Source of the DNA: Chloroflexota bacterium
GTDB taxonomy: Bacteria > Chloroflexota > Limnocylindria > Limnocylindrales > CSP1-4
NCBI GenBank assembly: GCA_030446555.1
Contig: JAUJNA010000003.1
Coordinates: 206,606-238,686, forward strand
Direction: 5' to 3'
Length of the DNA: 32,081 bases
In this document: piece after piece, positions 20,072-28,377 of the stretch
Layout: each line of letters starts with the position of its first letter
Numbering within the stretch: the stretch's first letter is position 1
Program-made: the position numbers and the translations under genes
Notes under the pieces: model-generated
Databases searched by the model: none
What the model saw: the letters and a program-made list of their open reading frames with translations, nothing else
Told to the model about the DNA's origin: nothing

Positions 20072-21505
20072 GTGCCTGTCGCCCCGACCCCGCCGCCCAT
20101 CGACCGCCCTCGCACCATCGGCGAGTTGCGCGCCACGGGCTATGAGCCGCGCAGCGTCAAGGCTGAGATGCGCACCAATCTCATCGCGCGGCTGGCGGAC
20201 GAGCGGCCCGTCTTTCCCGGCATCATCGGCTATGACGAGTCGGTCATCCCTGCGCTCGAGAATGCCATCCTCGCCGGCCAGGACGTCTGCCTCCTGGGCG
20301 AGCGGGGGCAGGCTAAGACGCGCCTGGCGCGACTGCTCGTGGGGCTGCTGGACGAGGCGGTGCCGGCGGTGGCGGGCAGCGAGCTGAACGACGATCCGCT
20401 CACCCCCGTGGGGGTGGATGCGCTCTCGCGGATCGCGCAGGACCGCGACGCGACGCCCATCGAGTGGCTGCCCCGCGGGCGTCGATACGCCGAGAAGCTG
20501 GCCACGCCCGACATCACCATCGCGGACCTGATCGGGGAAGTGGACCCCATCAAGGTGGCCGAGGGCCGCTATCTCGCCGACGCCTCGACCATCCACTACG
20601 GCCTCATCCCACGCACGAATCGGGGCATCTTCACCATCAACGAGCTGCCCGATCTTGCCGAACGCATCCAGGTGGGGCTCCTCAACATCCTGGAGGAGCG
20701 TGACGTGCAGGTGCGCGGCTACGTCCTACGCCTGCCGCTCGACCTGTTCGTCGTGGCCAGCGCCAATCCGGAGGACTACACCAGCCGCGGGCGGATCATC
20801 ACGCCGCTGAAGGATCGGCTCGGGTCACAGATCCGCACCCACTACCCGCGCTCGATCGAAGACGAGATCGCGATCATGCGCCAGGAGCGCGTGCGCTTCG
20901 GGCCGGACGGCGGTCCGGACATCGATGAGCCGGAGTACATGCTCGAGCTCGTCGCGGAGCTGACCCATCTATGCCGCCGCTCGCCGGAGATCAGCCAGCG
21001 ATCCGGGGTCAGCGTCCGGGTGAGCGTCGCGAACCTCGAGGTCCTCGTGGCCAACGCGTTCAAGCGGGCGGTGCGGCTGGGCGAAGCCTCCGGGGCACCG
21101 CGGGTGAGCGACCTCGGCGCGCTCTTGCCCAGCACCATCGGCAAGATCGAGCTCGAGACGCTCGGCGACGAGTCGCCCGAGGAACGGATCGTCGACCGAC
21201 TGCTCACCCGGGCCCTCTACAACGTCTTCGCGCGTCACGTCGCTCTCGACGAGCTGGACGAGGTGGTGGAGGCGTTCGAGTCGGGGCTCGTCATCGAGAC
21301 CGGCGAGCTCGTCCCGTCCGCGGAGTACGTGCGCTGGCTCCACGAGACCCCGGGGCTGCGCTCCGCCGTCCGGCGCATGGGGGCAGGGGAGTCACCGGGC
21401 CTCATCGCCTCGGCCGTGGAGTTCATCCTGGAGGGACTTCACCTGCATCGCCGGCTCAACAAGGAGCGCGGCCTGCCGGGTGGCGGCGGACGCTACCGGG
21501 CGTGA
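20072..21505 (+). CDS. MoxR-like AAA+ ATPase
   Basis: This is a 477-residue AAA+ ATPase of the MoxR/Mg-chelatase ChlI-like group. Walker A is GERGQAKT (76-83). The Walker B region reads GIFTINELPDL (about 186-196), with Asn at the usual Asp position and the catalytic Glu kept. Sensor 1 lies in VVASANPEDYTSRGRIITP and the arginine-finger region in LKDRLGSQIRTHYPR. GTG 20072 was chosen for its Shine-Dalgarno (GGAGGG, 4 nt upstream); a TAGGCT box at 20028-20033 could be its promoter. The next gene, a VWA protein, begins 2 nt after the stop. Such pairs act as chaperone-like machines that insert cofactors or activate targets. They are not BchI/BchD, despite lying upstream of heme genes. Confidence 0.88.
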   Translation: MPVAPTPPPIDRPRTIGELRATGYEPRSVKAEMRTNLIARLADERPVFPGIIGYDESVIPALENAILAGQDVCLLGERGQAKTRLARLLVGLLDEAVPAVAGSELNDDPLTPVGVDALSRIAQDRDATPIEWLPRGRRYAEKLATPDITIADLIGEVDPIKVAEGRYLADASTIHYGLIPRTNRGIFTINELPDLAERIQVGLLNILEERDVQVRGYVLRLPLDLFVVASANPEDYTSRGRIITPLKDRLGSQIRTHYPRSIEDEIAIMRQERVRFGPDGGPDIDEPEYMLELVAELTHLCRRSPEISQRSGVSVRVSVANLEVLVANAFKRAVRLGEASGAPRVSDLGALLPSTIGKIELETLGDESPEERIVDRLLTRALYNVFARHVALDELDEVVEAFESGLVIETGELVPSAEYVRWLHETPGLRSAVRRMGAGESPGLIASAVEFILEGLHLHRRLNKERGLPGGGGRYRA

Positions 21506-21506
21506 G

Positions 21507-23597
21507 ATGAACGGACTCCCGGGTGGCGATGCCGGCGGGGACGCTCCGGCGCCCCGGCTGGGCAGCCGCGGCTCCTACCGGTACGCTCGCTGGGACGGAT
21601 CGCAACGGCTCCCCGACCTCTCCGCCGAGGACGTGCTCGACGCCATGTCCGACGACCTCATGGCCGAGGGCGACATCACCGAGGCGCTGCGCCGGTTGCT
21701 TGACCGCGGGATGCGCCGACCGCAGGGCGAGCCGGGCGACGATGTCGCGGGCCTGCACGACCTCCTGGACCGGCTCGCGCAGGCCCGTCGCGGACTGCTG
21801 CAGCGGTATCACCTGGGCGACGTGCTGGCGGACGTGCGCGAGGAGCTGGAGGCCATCGTGGGCACGGAGCGCCGCGGCATCGAGCGGCGCCTGGCTGAGG
21901 CGGCCGGCGGAGACGCCGGGGATGAGTCGCTTCGTCGGATGCTGTCGGAGATGGCGGCACGGCGCCAGTCGGAGCTCGACCTTCTGCCGACCGAGGCAGG
22001 CGAGCGGATCCGCGCGCTGCGCGACTACGACTTCCTGGAACCGGCCGCCCGCGATCGCTTCGCCGCCCTGCTCGAGCGGCTGGGACGCCAGGTCCTCGAC
22101 TCGTGGTTCGAAGGGCTCTCGGAGGCCATCCGTGGCGCCACGTCCGAGCAGCTGGCGGCGAACCGCGAGATGGTGCGGGATCTGGACGGCCTCCTGCGGG
22201 ACCGGCTGGAGGGCCGTGAGCCCGAGCCGGCGCGGGTGGACGCCTTCCTGGCCAGGCACGGGGGCTTCTTCCCCGGGGCGCGCACGCTCGACGACGTGGT
22301 GGAACAGCTCGCGGCACGGATGGCCGCCATGCAGTCGCTGATGGCGTCCATGTCCGCGGACCAGCGGGCCGAGCTCCAGTCGATGATGGATGCCCTGCTG
22401 CGCGACGACCGGCTTCGGTGGGACCTGGCGCAGCTGGCCTCCACGCTGGACCAGCTGCTGCCCGACGGGCTCGGTGAGCGGCTCCGGTTCAGCGGGCAGG
22501 AGTCGCTGTCGCTGGAGGGGGCGCTGCAACAGATGGCCCGCATCGGCCAGCTCGATCGGATGGCCGAGGGACTCGCCCAGGCGTCCGAGACGGGGCGTCT
22601 CGCAGAGGTGGATCCCGACGAGATCCGCCGGCTGCTGGACGATGACTCCGCCCAGGACCTCCAGGCCCTGCAGGCCCTCGCTCGCCGGCTCGAGGAGGCC
22701 GGACTCGTCGAGCGGCGCGGCGATCGGCTCGAGCTGACGGCGCGCGGCGCGAGGCACGTGGGTCAGCGTGTGTTGGATCAGCTCTTCGCGCGCCTGCGTC
22801 GGGATGCCTTCGGCGGCCATCCGGTGGACCGCACCGGCCTGGGCGGCGAGCCGGAGGAGACGCCGGTGCCGTACGAGTTCGGGCGACCGTTCCACCTGGA
22901 CCTCCAGCGCACCCTATCCAACGCCCTGGCACGTCAGGAGGAGGCGCCTGCCCAGCGTCACGAGTGGGGAGCGGCCCTGGCACTCGATCCCGCCGACTTC
23001 GCCGTCCGGGAGACGCAGCAGCTGACCAGCTCAGCCACCGTGCTGCTCGTGGACATGAGCCGTTCGATGCTCCTGCGTGGCTGCTTCATGGCGGCCAAGA
23101 AGGTGGCGGTGGCGCTCGATACCCTCATCCGAACGCGCTACCCGCGCGACGATCTCCATGTCGTGGGCTTCGCCTACCACGCTCGGGAGATCCGTCCCGG
23201 AGCCCTGGCCTCCCTGTCGTGGCATGGCTACGAGTACGGCACGAACCTGCAGCACGCGCTGCTCCTTGCGCGGCGGCTGCTCGCTCGTTCGCATGCGACC
23301 AACCGGGAGATCGTCATCATCACCGACGGTGAGCCGACCGCCCACTTCGAGGACGGCCAGGTGGAGTTCAGCTACCCGCCCACTCGTCGCACGATCACCG
23401 AGACCCTCAAGGAGGTCGGGCGCTGCACGCGTGAGGGCATCACCATCAACACCTTCATGCTGGAGCGGTCGCGGGCCCTCGCGCGATTCGTCGACTCGAT
23501 GACCCGACTCAACCGCGGTCGAGCCTTCTACGCCACGCCCGAGCGGCTGGGTGAGTACGTCCTGGTGGACTTCGTGGGGAAGCGCAGCGGCCGCTGA
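21507..23597 (+). CDS. VWA domain protein, partner of MoxR ATPase
   Basis: This 696-residue protein has a long helical N-terminal region (about 30-470, many Leu/Arg/Glu heptads such as DVLADVREELEAIV) and a C-terminal von Willebrand A domain. The MIDAS is complete: DMSRS with D516, T in YGTNLQHALLL, and D607 in IITDGEPTAHF. The region SYPPTRRTITETLKEVGRC follows, and the C-terminus is RLGEYVLVDFVGKRSGR. The N-terminal helices probably bind the AAA+ ring made by the preceding gene. Family knowledge suggests a MoxR-VWA complex that recruits a target through the VWA domain; the target is not evident here. It is in the same operon as the MoxR gene and is followed by a new promoter. Confidence 0.88.
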   Translation: MNGLPGGDAGGDAPAPRLGSRGSYRYARWDGSQRLPDLSAEDVLDAMSDDLMAEGDITEALRRLLDRGMRRPQGEPGDDVAGLHDLLDRLAQARRGLLQRYHLGDVLADVREELEAIVGTERRGIERRLAEAAGGDAGDESLRRMLSEMAARRQSELDLLPTEAGERIRALRDYDFLEPAARDRFAALLERLGRQVLDSWFEGLSEAIRGATSEQLAANREMVRDLDGLLRDRLEGREPEPARVDAFLARHGGFFPGARTLDDVVEQLAARMAAMQSLMASMSADQRAELQSMMDALLRDDRLRWDLAQLASTLDQLLPDGLGERLRFSGQESLSLEGALQQMARIGQLDRMAEGLAQASETGRLAEVDPDEIRRLLDDDSAQDLQALQALARRLEEAGLVERRGDRLELTARGARHVGQRVLDQLFARLRRDAFGGHPVDRTGLGGEPEETPVPYEFGRPFHLDLQRTLSNALARQEEAPAQRHEWGAALALDPADFAVRETQQLTSSATVLLVDMSRSMLLRGCFMAAKKVAVALDTLIRTRYPRDDLHVVGFAYHAREIRPGALASLSWHGYEYGTNLQHALLLARRLLARSHATNREIVIITDGEPTAHFEDGQVEFSYPPTRRTITETLKEVGRCTREGITINTFMLERSRALARFVDSMTRLNRGRAFYATPERLGEYVLVDFVGKRSGR

Positions 23598-23607
23598 TGC
23601 GAGGGCC

Positions 23608-23635
23608 TTGACGGCAGACGGCCGATGGGCATACT
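23608..23635 (+). promoter_or_regulatory. Sigma-70 promoter upstream of leader ORF
   Basis: TTGACG (23608-23613) and CATACT (23630-23635) are separated by 16 nt. Transcription would start near 23641-23643, at the first base pair of the leader structure below. It lies just after the VWA gene stop. Confidence 0.65.
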
Positions 23636-23640
23636 TGCGG

Positions 23641-23682
23641 CCGGTGGAGTGAGCGACGCGCAGCTGCGTCGTCGGAGACCGG
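23641..23682 (+). promoter_or_regulatory. Structured 5' leader element
   Basis: An outer pairing CCGGT (23641-23645) with ACCGG (23678-23682) encloses a hairpin with arms CGACGC (23654-23659) and GCGTCG (23666-23671). The structure begins at the predicted transcription start and ends just before the Shine-Dalgarno of the 17-codon ORF. I do not recognise it as a known riboswitch class. It could gate access to that site. Confidence 0.4.
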
Positions 23683-23696
23683 GAAGGAGGCACGTC

Positions 23697-23750
23697 ATGG
23701 CGGATCCCGCCGTCCACGCCCCGTCGCGCCTCTGGAGGAGCACGACCTAG
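23697..23750 (+). CDS. 17-codon leader ORF
   Basis: The ORF encodes MADPAVHAPSRLWRSTT and is preceded by GGAAGGAGG, 6 nt before the ATG, one of the best Shine-Dalgarno sites in the window. It stands between a promoter and a strong hairpin, upstream of the RNHCP gene. Such a good ribosome site on so short an ORF suggests a leader peptide used for regulation. It is too short to show homology, and no repeated codon stands out. Confidence 0.5.
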   Translation: MADPAVHAPSRLWRSTT

Positions 23751-23781
23751 CGCCGCGAGCCAGCTTCGCTCGCCGCCGAAG

Positions 23782-23810
23782 GCCGTCCCGCCAGGGACGG
23801 CTCTTGTGTG
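23782..23810 (+). terminator. Hairpin, possible attenuator before RNHCP gene
   Basis: A perfect 8-bp stem (GCCGTCCC and GGGACGGC, loop GCCA) is followed by TCTTGTGTG, a weak U-rich tail. It lies 31 nt after the leader ORF stop and upstream of the RNHCP start. It may terminate part of the transcripts, but the tail is poorer than that of the exporter terminator. Confidence 0.5.
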
Positions 23811-23826
23811 TCCTGAGCCGGGCGTG

Positions 23827-24213
23827 ATGGGTGCGGAGGACCTGTCACAAGCCTCTCGGGAGATACCCTTGCGCTCACCACGCTCCTTCCGCTGCGTCCA
23901 CTGTCGCGTGGACGTCTCCATCACGGCGCCCGGAACGGCGCATCGCAACCACTGTCCCGCCTGCCTCTGGAGCCGTCACGTCGACGAGCGTGAGGCGGGC
24001 GACCGTTCCTCCGACTGCCTGGCAGCCATGGAGCCCATCGCCATCACCGTCCGCGGCGACGGCGAATGGGTCCTGATCCACCGCTGCCGCGGGTGCGGCG
24101 AGCTCGACAGCAACCGCATCGCTGGCGATGACAACACGCTGCTCCTCGTGCGACTCGCCGTCCGCCCGTTGGCGCAGCCTCCCTTCCCCCTGGACCGCCT
24201 GGGCCTGATCTAG
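23827..24213 (+). CDS. RNHCP domain zinc-ribbon protein
   Basis: This 128-residue protein carries the RNHCP domain, a small zinc-binding family of unknown function. It shows CVHC, then HRNHCPACLWSRHVD, GDRSSDCLAAMEPI, GEWVLIHRCRGCGELDSNRI and GDDN, which is the full family pattern with paired CxxC/HCxxC sites. The start is uncertain. ATG 23827 has only a weak ribosome site, while TTG 23869 has GGGAG 6 nt upstream and gives a product beginning closer to the domain. Upstream lie a promoter, a short structured leader, a 17-codon ORF and a hairpin, suggesting expression is controlled after initiation. It may bind RNA or DNA, but that is a guess from the ribbon type. Confidence 0.85.
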   Translation: MGAEDLSQASREIPLRSPRSFRCVHCRVDVSITAPGTAHRNHCPACLWSRHVDEREAGDRSSDCLAAMEPIAITVRGDGEWVLIHRCRGCGELDSNRIAGDDNTLLLVRLAVRPLAQPPFPLDRLGLI

Positions 24214-24250
24214 CCGGCAGCCGGCACCATCCGCTATCCTGCGCGGGTCC

Positions 24251-24279
24251 ATGACGGATCGGCCAGATTTGCGTAGATT
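24251..24279 (+). promoter_or_regulatory. Promoter of heme-operon regulator
   Basis: A -35 like ATGACG (24251-24256) and a -10 TAGATT (24274-24279) are separated by 17 nt. The -10 ends 6 nt before the ATG of the HTH gene, so the mRNA is probably leaderless. A second -10-like TATCCT lies at 24235-24240. Confidence 0.5.
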
Positions 24280-24289
24280 CGATCGATGA
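24251..24289 (+). CDS. Possible 12-codon upstream ORF
   Basis: ATG 24251 opens the peptide MTDRPDLRRFDR, and its TGA overlaps the ATG of the HTH gene (ATGA). TATCCT ends 10 nt before it, as in the window's other leaderless starts. The same bases also form the likely -35 of the regulator's own promoter, so the ORF may be chance. Confidence 0.25.
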   Translation: MTDRPDLRRFDR

Positions 24290-24966
24290 GGCCGCATCTG
24301 CGCCGTACCCGGGCGACCCACTGGCTGGGCCTCGGTGAGGCGAGCAGGGTGCTCGGCGTCTCGCCCGCCACGCTGCGACGGTGGAGCGATGCCGGCCGCG
24401 TGAAGACGTTCACGACGCCGGGCGGGCATCGCCGCTTCGACCGTCGATCGCTCCAACGTTTGCTGCCGTCCGAGCGGGCCCAGCGGCCGACCGTCCAGGC
24501 GCTGGGGATGACGCCGGAGCGGGTCTCGCGCACCTACCGGCGTGGGACTGCGCTGGGGCAGGCGCCGCTTCCGTGGACGCTGGCACTGGACGAGCAGCAG
24601 CGGGAAGGCTTCCGCGCCCTGGGTCGGACCGTCGTGGGGCACCTCCTCACGTCCCTTGACGCGCCGGACGACCAGGATCGGGACGATCGACTCCGGGAAG
24701 CGCAGCAGGCGGCGGCGGGGTACGGAAGGTTGGCTGCCGGGCTGGGTCTCTCCCTGGGCGAGACGGTGGAGGGATTCCTCCGCTTCCGGACGCCGTTCAT
24801 CGGCGAGCTTCTGGCCTGGGCTCGCCGGCGGGGTCTCGACGCGGCCGAGGTGGGAGACCTCCTGAAGGAGGCGGAGGCGGCGACGGACCGGCTCCTGCTG
24901 GCCACGATGACCGGGCACGGTGTCGCCTCCGTGGGCACGATCCGGCAGCGAAGGAGGGGTCGGTGA
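24286..24966 (+). CDS. MerR/BldC-type HTH regulator heading heme operon
   Basis: This is a 226-residue DNA-binding protein. Residues 14-60 (LGLGEASRVLGVSPATLRRW, then VKTFTTPGGHRRFDRRSLQRLL) are a winged helix-turn-helix of MerR/excisionase type, including the TPGGHRRF wing. Residues about 95-215 are all helical (GRTVVGHLLTSLDAP, GYGRLAAGLGLSLGETVEGF, LLAWARRRGLDAAEVGDLL) and resemble the RsbRD-N/globin-like sensory helical bundle seen in some regulators. No obvious heme ligand motif (CP) is present. The stop overlaps hemC (GTGA), so it is in the heme operon and probably controls it. Whether it senses heme, oxygen or another signal is not shown. Confidence 0.8.
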   Translation: MRPHLRRTRATHWLGLGEASRVLGVSPATLRRWSDAGRVKTFTTPGGHRRFDRRSLQRLLPSERAQRPTVQALGMTPERVSRTYRRGTALGQAPLPWTLALDEQQREGFRALGRTVVGHLLTSLDAPDDQDRDDRLREAQQAAAGYGRLAAGLGLSLGETVEGFLRFRTPFIGELLAWARRRGLDAAEVGDLLKEAEAATDRLLLATMTGHGVASVGTIRQRRRGR

Positions 24967-26663
24967 GTCCTGGCGTGCCTCCGCTCCGCATCGCCACGCG
25001 GGGCAGTCGCCTGGCGCTTGCGCAGGCAGGCATCGTCGCGGCCGCCCTCGGCGCCCTCGACCGGCCGAGTGAGCTGGTCGTCGTCGAGACGGAGGGCGAT
25101 CGCCGCGCCCCCGACACCGCATGGGGCGAGGGCGCCTTCGTCGCGGCGATCGAGCAGGCGCTCCTGGACGGTTTCGCGGACGTCGCGGTGCACAGCGCGA
25201 AGGACCTGCCCACCGAAGAGGACCCCCGCCTGCGGGTGGCGGCCTACCTGGCGCGGGCGGAGGCAGCGGATGCGCTGGTCACGCGGGAGGGCGGGCAGCG
25301 GCTCCACACGCTGCCGGCCGGGGCGAGTGTCGGTACCGACAGTCCCCGCCGAGGGGGATTCGTGCTGGCGGCACGACCGGACCTGCGTGTCGTCCCACTG
25401 GCGGGGAACGTCGACACGCGGCTTCGGCGACTGGATGCGGGAGAGGTCGATGCGCTCATCCTGGCGACCGCGGGACTCGACCGCCTCGGCCTCCGGGAGC
25501 GCATCGACCAGGTGCTCGATGCGAGCGACGTGCCACCGGCCCCGGGCCAGGGCGCCCTGGCGATCCAGACGAGGGCCGACCGCCCTGACCTGATCGTCAC
25601 GCTGGAGGCGCTCGACCACGGCGAGACGCGAGCGGCCGTGACAGCCGAGCGAGCCTTCCTGCACGCCTCGGGCGGTGGCTGTCGCGCCCCGATCGGCGCC
25701 TTGGGGCGCGTGGACGGCGAGCGCCTGATGCTCCTCGGCGGCGTCGTGGGGCCCGATGGCAGCGACCCGCGACGGGCCGAGCTCAGCGGGTCGGCGCAGG
25801 AGCCGGACAGCCTTGGTCGAGCGCTGGCGTCCAGACTGCCCCGCGTCCACGGCAGCGATGATGCGGCGCCCATGCCGCGGCCGGTGTCTCCCAGGGTGCT
25901 CGTTCCCCGCGCGGTGGACCAGGCAGCCCCTTGGATCGATGCGCTCCGCGAGCGAGGACTGACGCCGCTCGCGGTACCCGCCATGGAGATCGTGCCCACC
26001 GATGGAGCCGATGTCGCGGCAGCGGTGAGGGAGCTGGCGCCTGGCCGATGGCTGGTGGTCACCAGCAGCAACGGCGTTCGGGCGAGCCTGGCCGCCTTCC
26101 AGCGTGCCGGTCGAGCACCCTCGGAGGCCCGCTGGGCGGCCGTGGGTCCGGCCACGGCGATGGCCATCGAGAGCGCCGGTGTCACCGTCTCGTACGTGTC
26201 TGTCGGAGGTGGATCGGCGGCACTGGCCAGGGAACTCCCCATCGAGCCGAACGATCGTGTCCTGCTCGTGCGCGGCGACCTGGCCGACGGCACGCTCCCC
26301 TCCGTCCTCCGCGGCCGGGGTGCGATCCTGACCGAGGTGGTCGCCTACCGGACGCAGGAGGCGCCCGACTCCTCGACGGAGTCGCTGCGGGCGCTTCTCG
26401 TGTACCAGCCACCGGACGCCGTGGTGCTGACCAGTGGCTCGACGGCGCGCGGCCTGGCCGCACTCGCGTCCGCGACCGGTACGGCCGAGGCGCTGCGGGC
26501 CATCCCCGCGGTCTGCATCGGCCCCTCGACGGCCGCCGAGGCGCGTCGGCTGGGGTTCACCGTCGCAGGCCAAGCCGACCGACCTTCGCTCGACGCCGTG
26601 GCCGATCTCGTGGTCCGCATCGTCGCCCATGTCGGGGCTCGTGCGGAGGTCCCTCGCGCGTGA
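24963..26663 (+). CDS. hemCD: Fused porphobilinogen deaminase-uroporphyrinogen III synthase
   Basis: This is a 566-residue fusion. The HemC part (about 1-300) polymerises four porphobilinogens; it has [13 protein letters not shown], catalytic D81 in [31 protein letters not shown] and the dipyrromethane cofactor Cys C240 in [10 protein letters not shown]. The HemD part (about 308-566) closes and flips ring D to give uroporphyrinogen III; it has [50 protein letters not shown] and [23 protein letters not shown] precedes the GTG start. Fusion of the two steps makes sense because the linear product is unstable. The gene overlaps hemB by 4 nt. Frame and motifs are complete. Confidence 0.96.
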   Translation: MSPGVPPLRIATRGSRLALAQAGIVAAALGALDRPSELVVVETEGDRRAPDTAWGEGAFVAAIEQALLDGFADVAVHSAKDLPTEEDPRLRVAAYLARAEAADALVTREGGQRLHTLPAGASVGTDSPRRGGFVLAARPDLRVVPLAGNVDTRLRRLDAGEVDALILATAGLDRLGLRERIDQVLDASDVPPAPGQGALAIQTRADRPDLIVTLEALDHGETRAAVTAERAFLHASGGGCRAPIGALGRVDGERLMLLGGVVGPDGSDPRRAELSGSAQEPDSLGRALASRLPRVHGSDDAAPMPRPVSPRVLVPRAVDQAAPWIDALRERGLTPLAVPAMEIVPTDGADVAAAVRELAPGRWLVVTSSNGVRASLAAFQRAGRAPSEARWAAVGPATAMAIESAGVTVSYVSVGGGSAALARELPIEPNDRVLLVRGDLADGTLPSVLRGRGAILTEVVAYRTQEAPDSSTESLRALLVYQPPDAVVLTSGSTARGLAALASATGTAEALRAIPAVCIGPSTAAEARRLGFTVAGQADRPSLDAVADLVVRIVAHVGARAEVPRA

Positions 26664-27694
26664 CCGCGGTGCACGACCCTCCCGTCAGCAGCGTCATGGA
26701 TGCGGCGACCATCCCCGGTCCGGCCGTGCGCCCCCGACGGCTGCGGCGGACCCCCGCGCTCCGTGCCCTGGTGCGCGAGACGCGGCTGTCGCCGTCTCGC
26801 TTCGTGGCACCGCTCTTCGTCCAGCCCGGCCGAAACCGGCGCGATCCCGTGCACTCGCTTCCCGGTGTCGAGCGCCTCTCGGCCGATCTGGTGGCGACGG
26901 AGGCCGAGCGTCTGCACGTGCTGGGTATCGGTGGCGTGTTGCTCTTCGGACTGCCGGAGACCAAGGACCCGCTGGGAAGGGGCGCCGACGACCACGACGG
27001 CGTGGTCCAGGTGGCGCTCCGGCGGATCCGTGAGCAGGTCCCGGACATCGTCGCCATCGCCGACACCTGTCTCTGCGAGTACACCGACCACGGTCATTGC
27101 GGGCCGTTGGCCCCGGACGGGAGCGTGGACAACGACCGTGCCCTCGAGCGCCTCGCCGCCACCGCGGTCGCGCAGGCCCAGGCCGGGGCGGACGTCGTGG
27201 CCCCCAGCGCGATGATGGATGGCCAGGTGGCCGCCATCCGGGCAGCGCTGGACGCGGCCGGTCACGCTGATGTGGCCATCCTGGCGTACGCCGCCAAGAC
27301 CGCGTCGGCCTTCTACGGGCCCTTCCGCGACGCCGCCGACTGCGCGCCACGCTTCGGGGATCGCCGGGCGTACCAGATGGACCCAGCCAACGGCCGCGAG
27401 GCGATGCGGGAGCTGTCGCTCGATGCGGCCGAGGGTGCCGACATGCTGATGGTCAAGCCGGCCCTGCCGAACCTGGACCTGCTCGCTCTGGCTCGGCAGC
27501 GGTTCGATCTGCCCCTGGCTGCGTACCAGGTGAGCGGCGAGGCGGCCATGATCTCGGCCGCCTCCGAGCGGGGCTGGATCGACCGCCGAGCGGTGCTCAC
27601 CGAATCGGTCACCTCCATCGCCCGTGCCGGCGCCGATGTCGTCATCACCTACGCCGCCGCCGAGCTCGCCGCATGGATCGCGGAGGACCGTTGA
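26660..27694 (+). CDS. hemB: Porphobilinogen synthase (zinc type)
   Basis: HemB condenses two 5-aminolevulinates into porphobilinogen. The 344-residue protein has the two active-site Lys in [15 protein letters not shown] and [13 protein letters not shown], and the Cys-rich zinc site [14 protein letters not shown], so it is of the zinc-dependent class rather than the Mg type. Other blocks are [23 protein letters not shown] and [11 protein letters not shown] prefer GTG 26660, overlapping the hemCD stop, because GGAGGT lies 9 nt upstream; ATG 26696 is the alternative. The gene lies in the middle of the heme operon and overlaps hemQ (TTGA). Confidence 0.96.
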   Translation: MTAVHDPPVSSVMDAATIPGPAVRPRRLRRTPALRALVRETRLSPSRFVAPLFVQPGRNRRDPVHSLPGVERLSADLVATEAERLHVLGIGGVLLFGLPETKDPLGRGADDHDGVVQVALRRIREQVPDIVAIADTCLCEYTDHGHCGPLAPDGSVDNDRALERLAATAVAQAQAGADVVAPSAMMDGQVAAIRAALDAAGHADVAILAYAAKTASAFYGPFRDAADCAPRFGDRRAYQMDPANGREAMRELSLDAAEGADMLMVKPALPNLDLLALARQRFDLPLAAYQVSGEAAMISAASERGWIDRRAVLTESVTSIARAGADVVITYAAAELAAWIAEDR

Positions 27695-28377
27695 ACGACG
27701 AGGCCTCCGGGTTCGTCCACGCGCTCGCCCTCCGCGTGGATCCCGCTTGGCGTCGCCTGCCCGAGAACGAGCGCCGCGCCGACGCGGAGGCCTTCGAGAG
27801 AGCCCATGAGGCCGCCTCGGACGAGGGCGTGCGGAGCTTCGCGTACTCGATGGTCGGACTCCGGGCCGGAGCGGACCTGCTGATGTGGCGCCTCGCGCCC
27901 ACGCTGGACGCGCTCGAGTCGACCGCCGCGCGACAGCTGACCAGCGGGCTGGGGCGCTGGTGCAGCGTGGCTCATTCCTTCCTCGGGCGGATCGGCCCCT
28001 CGCAGTATGTGGCCCGCCCCACCTCCCAGGAGCGCTCGCTGTTCGAGGGCGAACGGTCGCGCTACCTCATCGTCTACCCCTTCACGAAGGGCACCGAGTG
28101 GTACCTGCTGGGCCGTGAGGCGCGCCAGGGCATCATGAACGAGCACATGCGCGTGGGGCGCGATCACCCCGGCGTCCGTCAGCTGCTCGCCTACTCCTTC
28201 GGGCTGGACGATCAGGACTTCCTGGTCGCCTACGAGACCGATGACCTGGCCGACTTCAGCGATCTCGTGCGCGCGCTGCGCGGCACCGAGAGCCGACGCT
28301 CGACGGTGCGTGACACGCCCATCCTGACCGGCATCCACCGCCCGCTGGACGAGACGTTGAGCCTGCTGGGTGGCTGA
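27691..28377 (+). CDS. hemQ: Coproheme decarboxylase HemQ/ChdC
   Basis: HemQ carries out the last step of the coproporphyrin-dependent heme route, oxidative decarboxylation of coproheme to heme b. The 228-residue product is a chlorite-dismutase-fold protein with FALFRLD-like [32 protein letters not shown] (the Tyr in WYLL sits where the catalytic Tyr lies in the Gram-positive enzyme), [18 protein letters not shown] and [19 protein letters not shown] chose TTG 27691, overlapping the hemB stop, with GGAGG 4 nt upstream; an in-frame ATG at 27673 is the alternative. Presence of this gene beside ferrochelatase shows that the organism uses the route of monoderm bacteria, not the protoporphyrin route. 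Confidence 0.92.
   Translation: MNDEASGFVHALALRVDPAWRRLPENERRADAEAFERAHEAASDEGVRSFAYSMVGLRAGADLLMWRLAPTLDALESTAARQLTSGLGRWCSVAHSFLGRIGPSQYVARPTSQERSLFEGERSRYLIVYPFTKGTEWYLLGREARQGIMNEHMRVGRDHPGVRQLLAYSFGLDDQDFLVAYETDDLADFSDLVRALRGTESRRSTVRDTPILTGIHRPLDETLSLLGG

Noticed and set aside
20072-23597. Magnesium chelatase (BchI/BchD) next to heme genes
   Set aside because: The VWA protein lacks the BchD AAA region and the ATPase matches the MoxR branch; no other chlorophyll gene is present and a separate promoter region intervenes.
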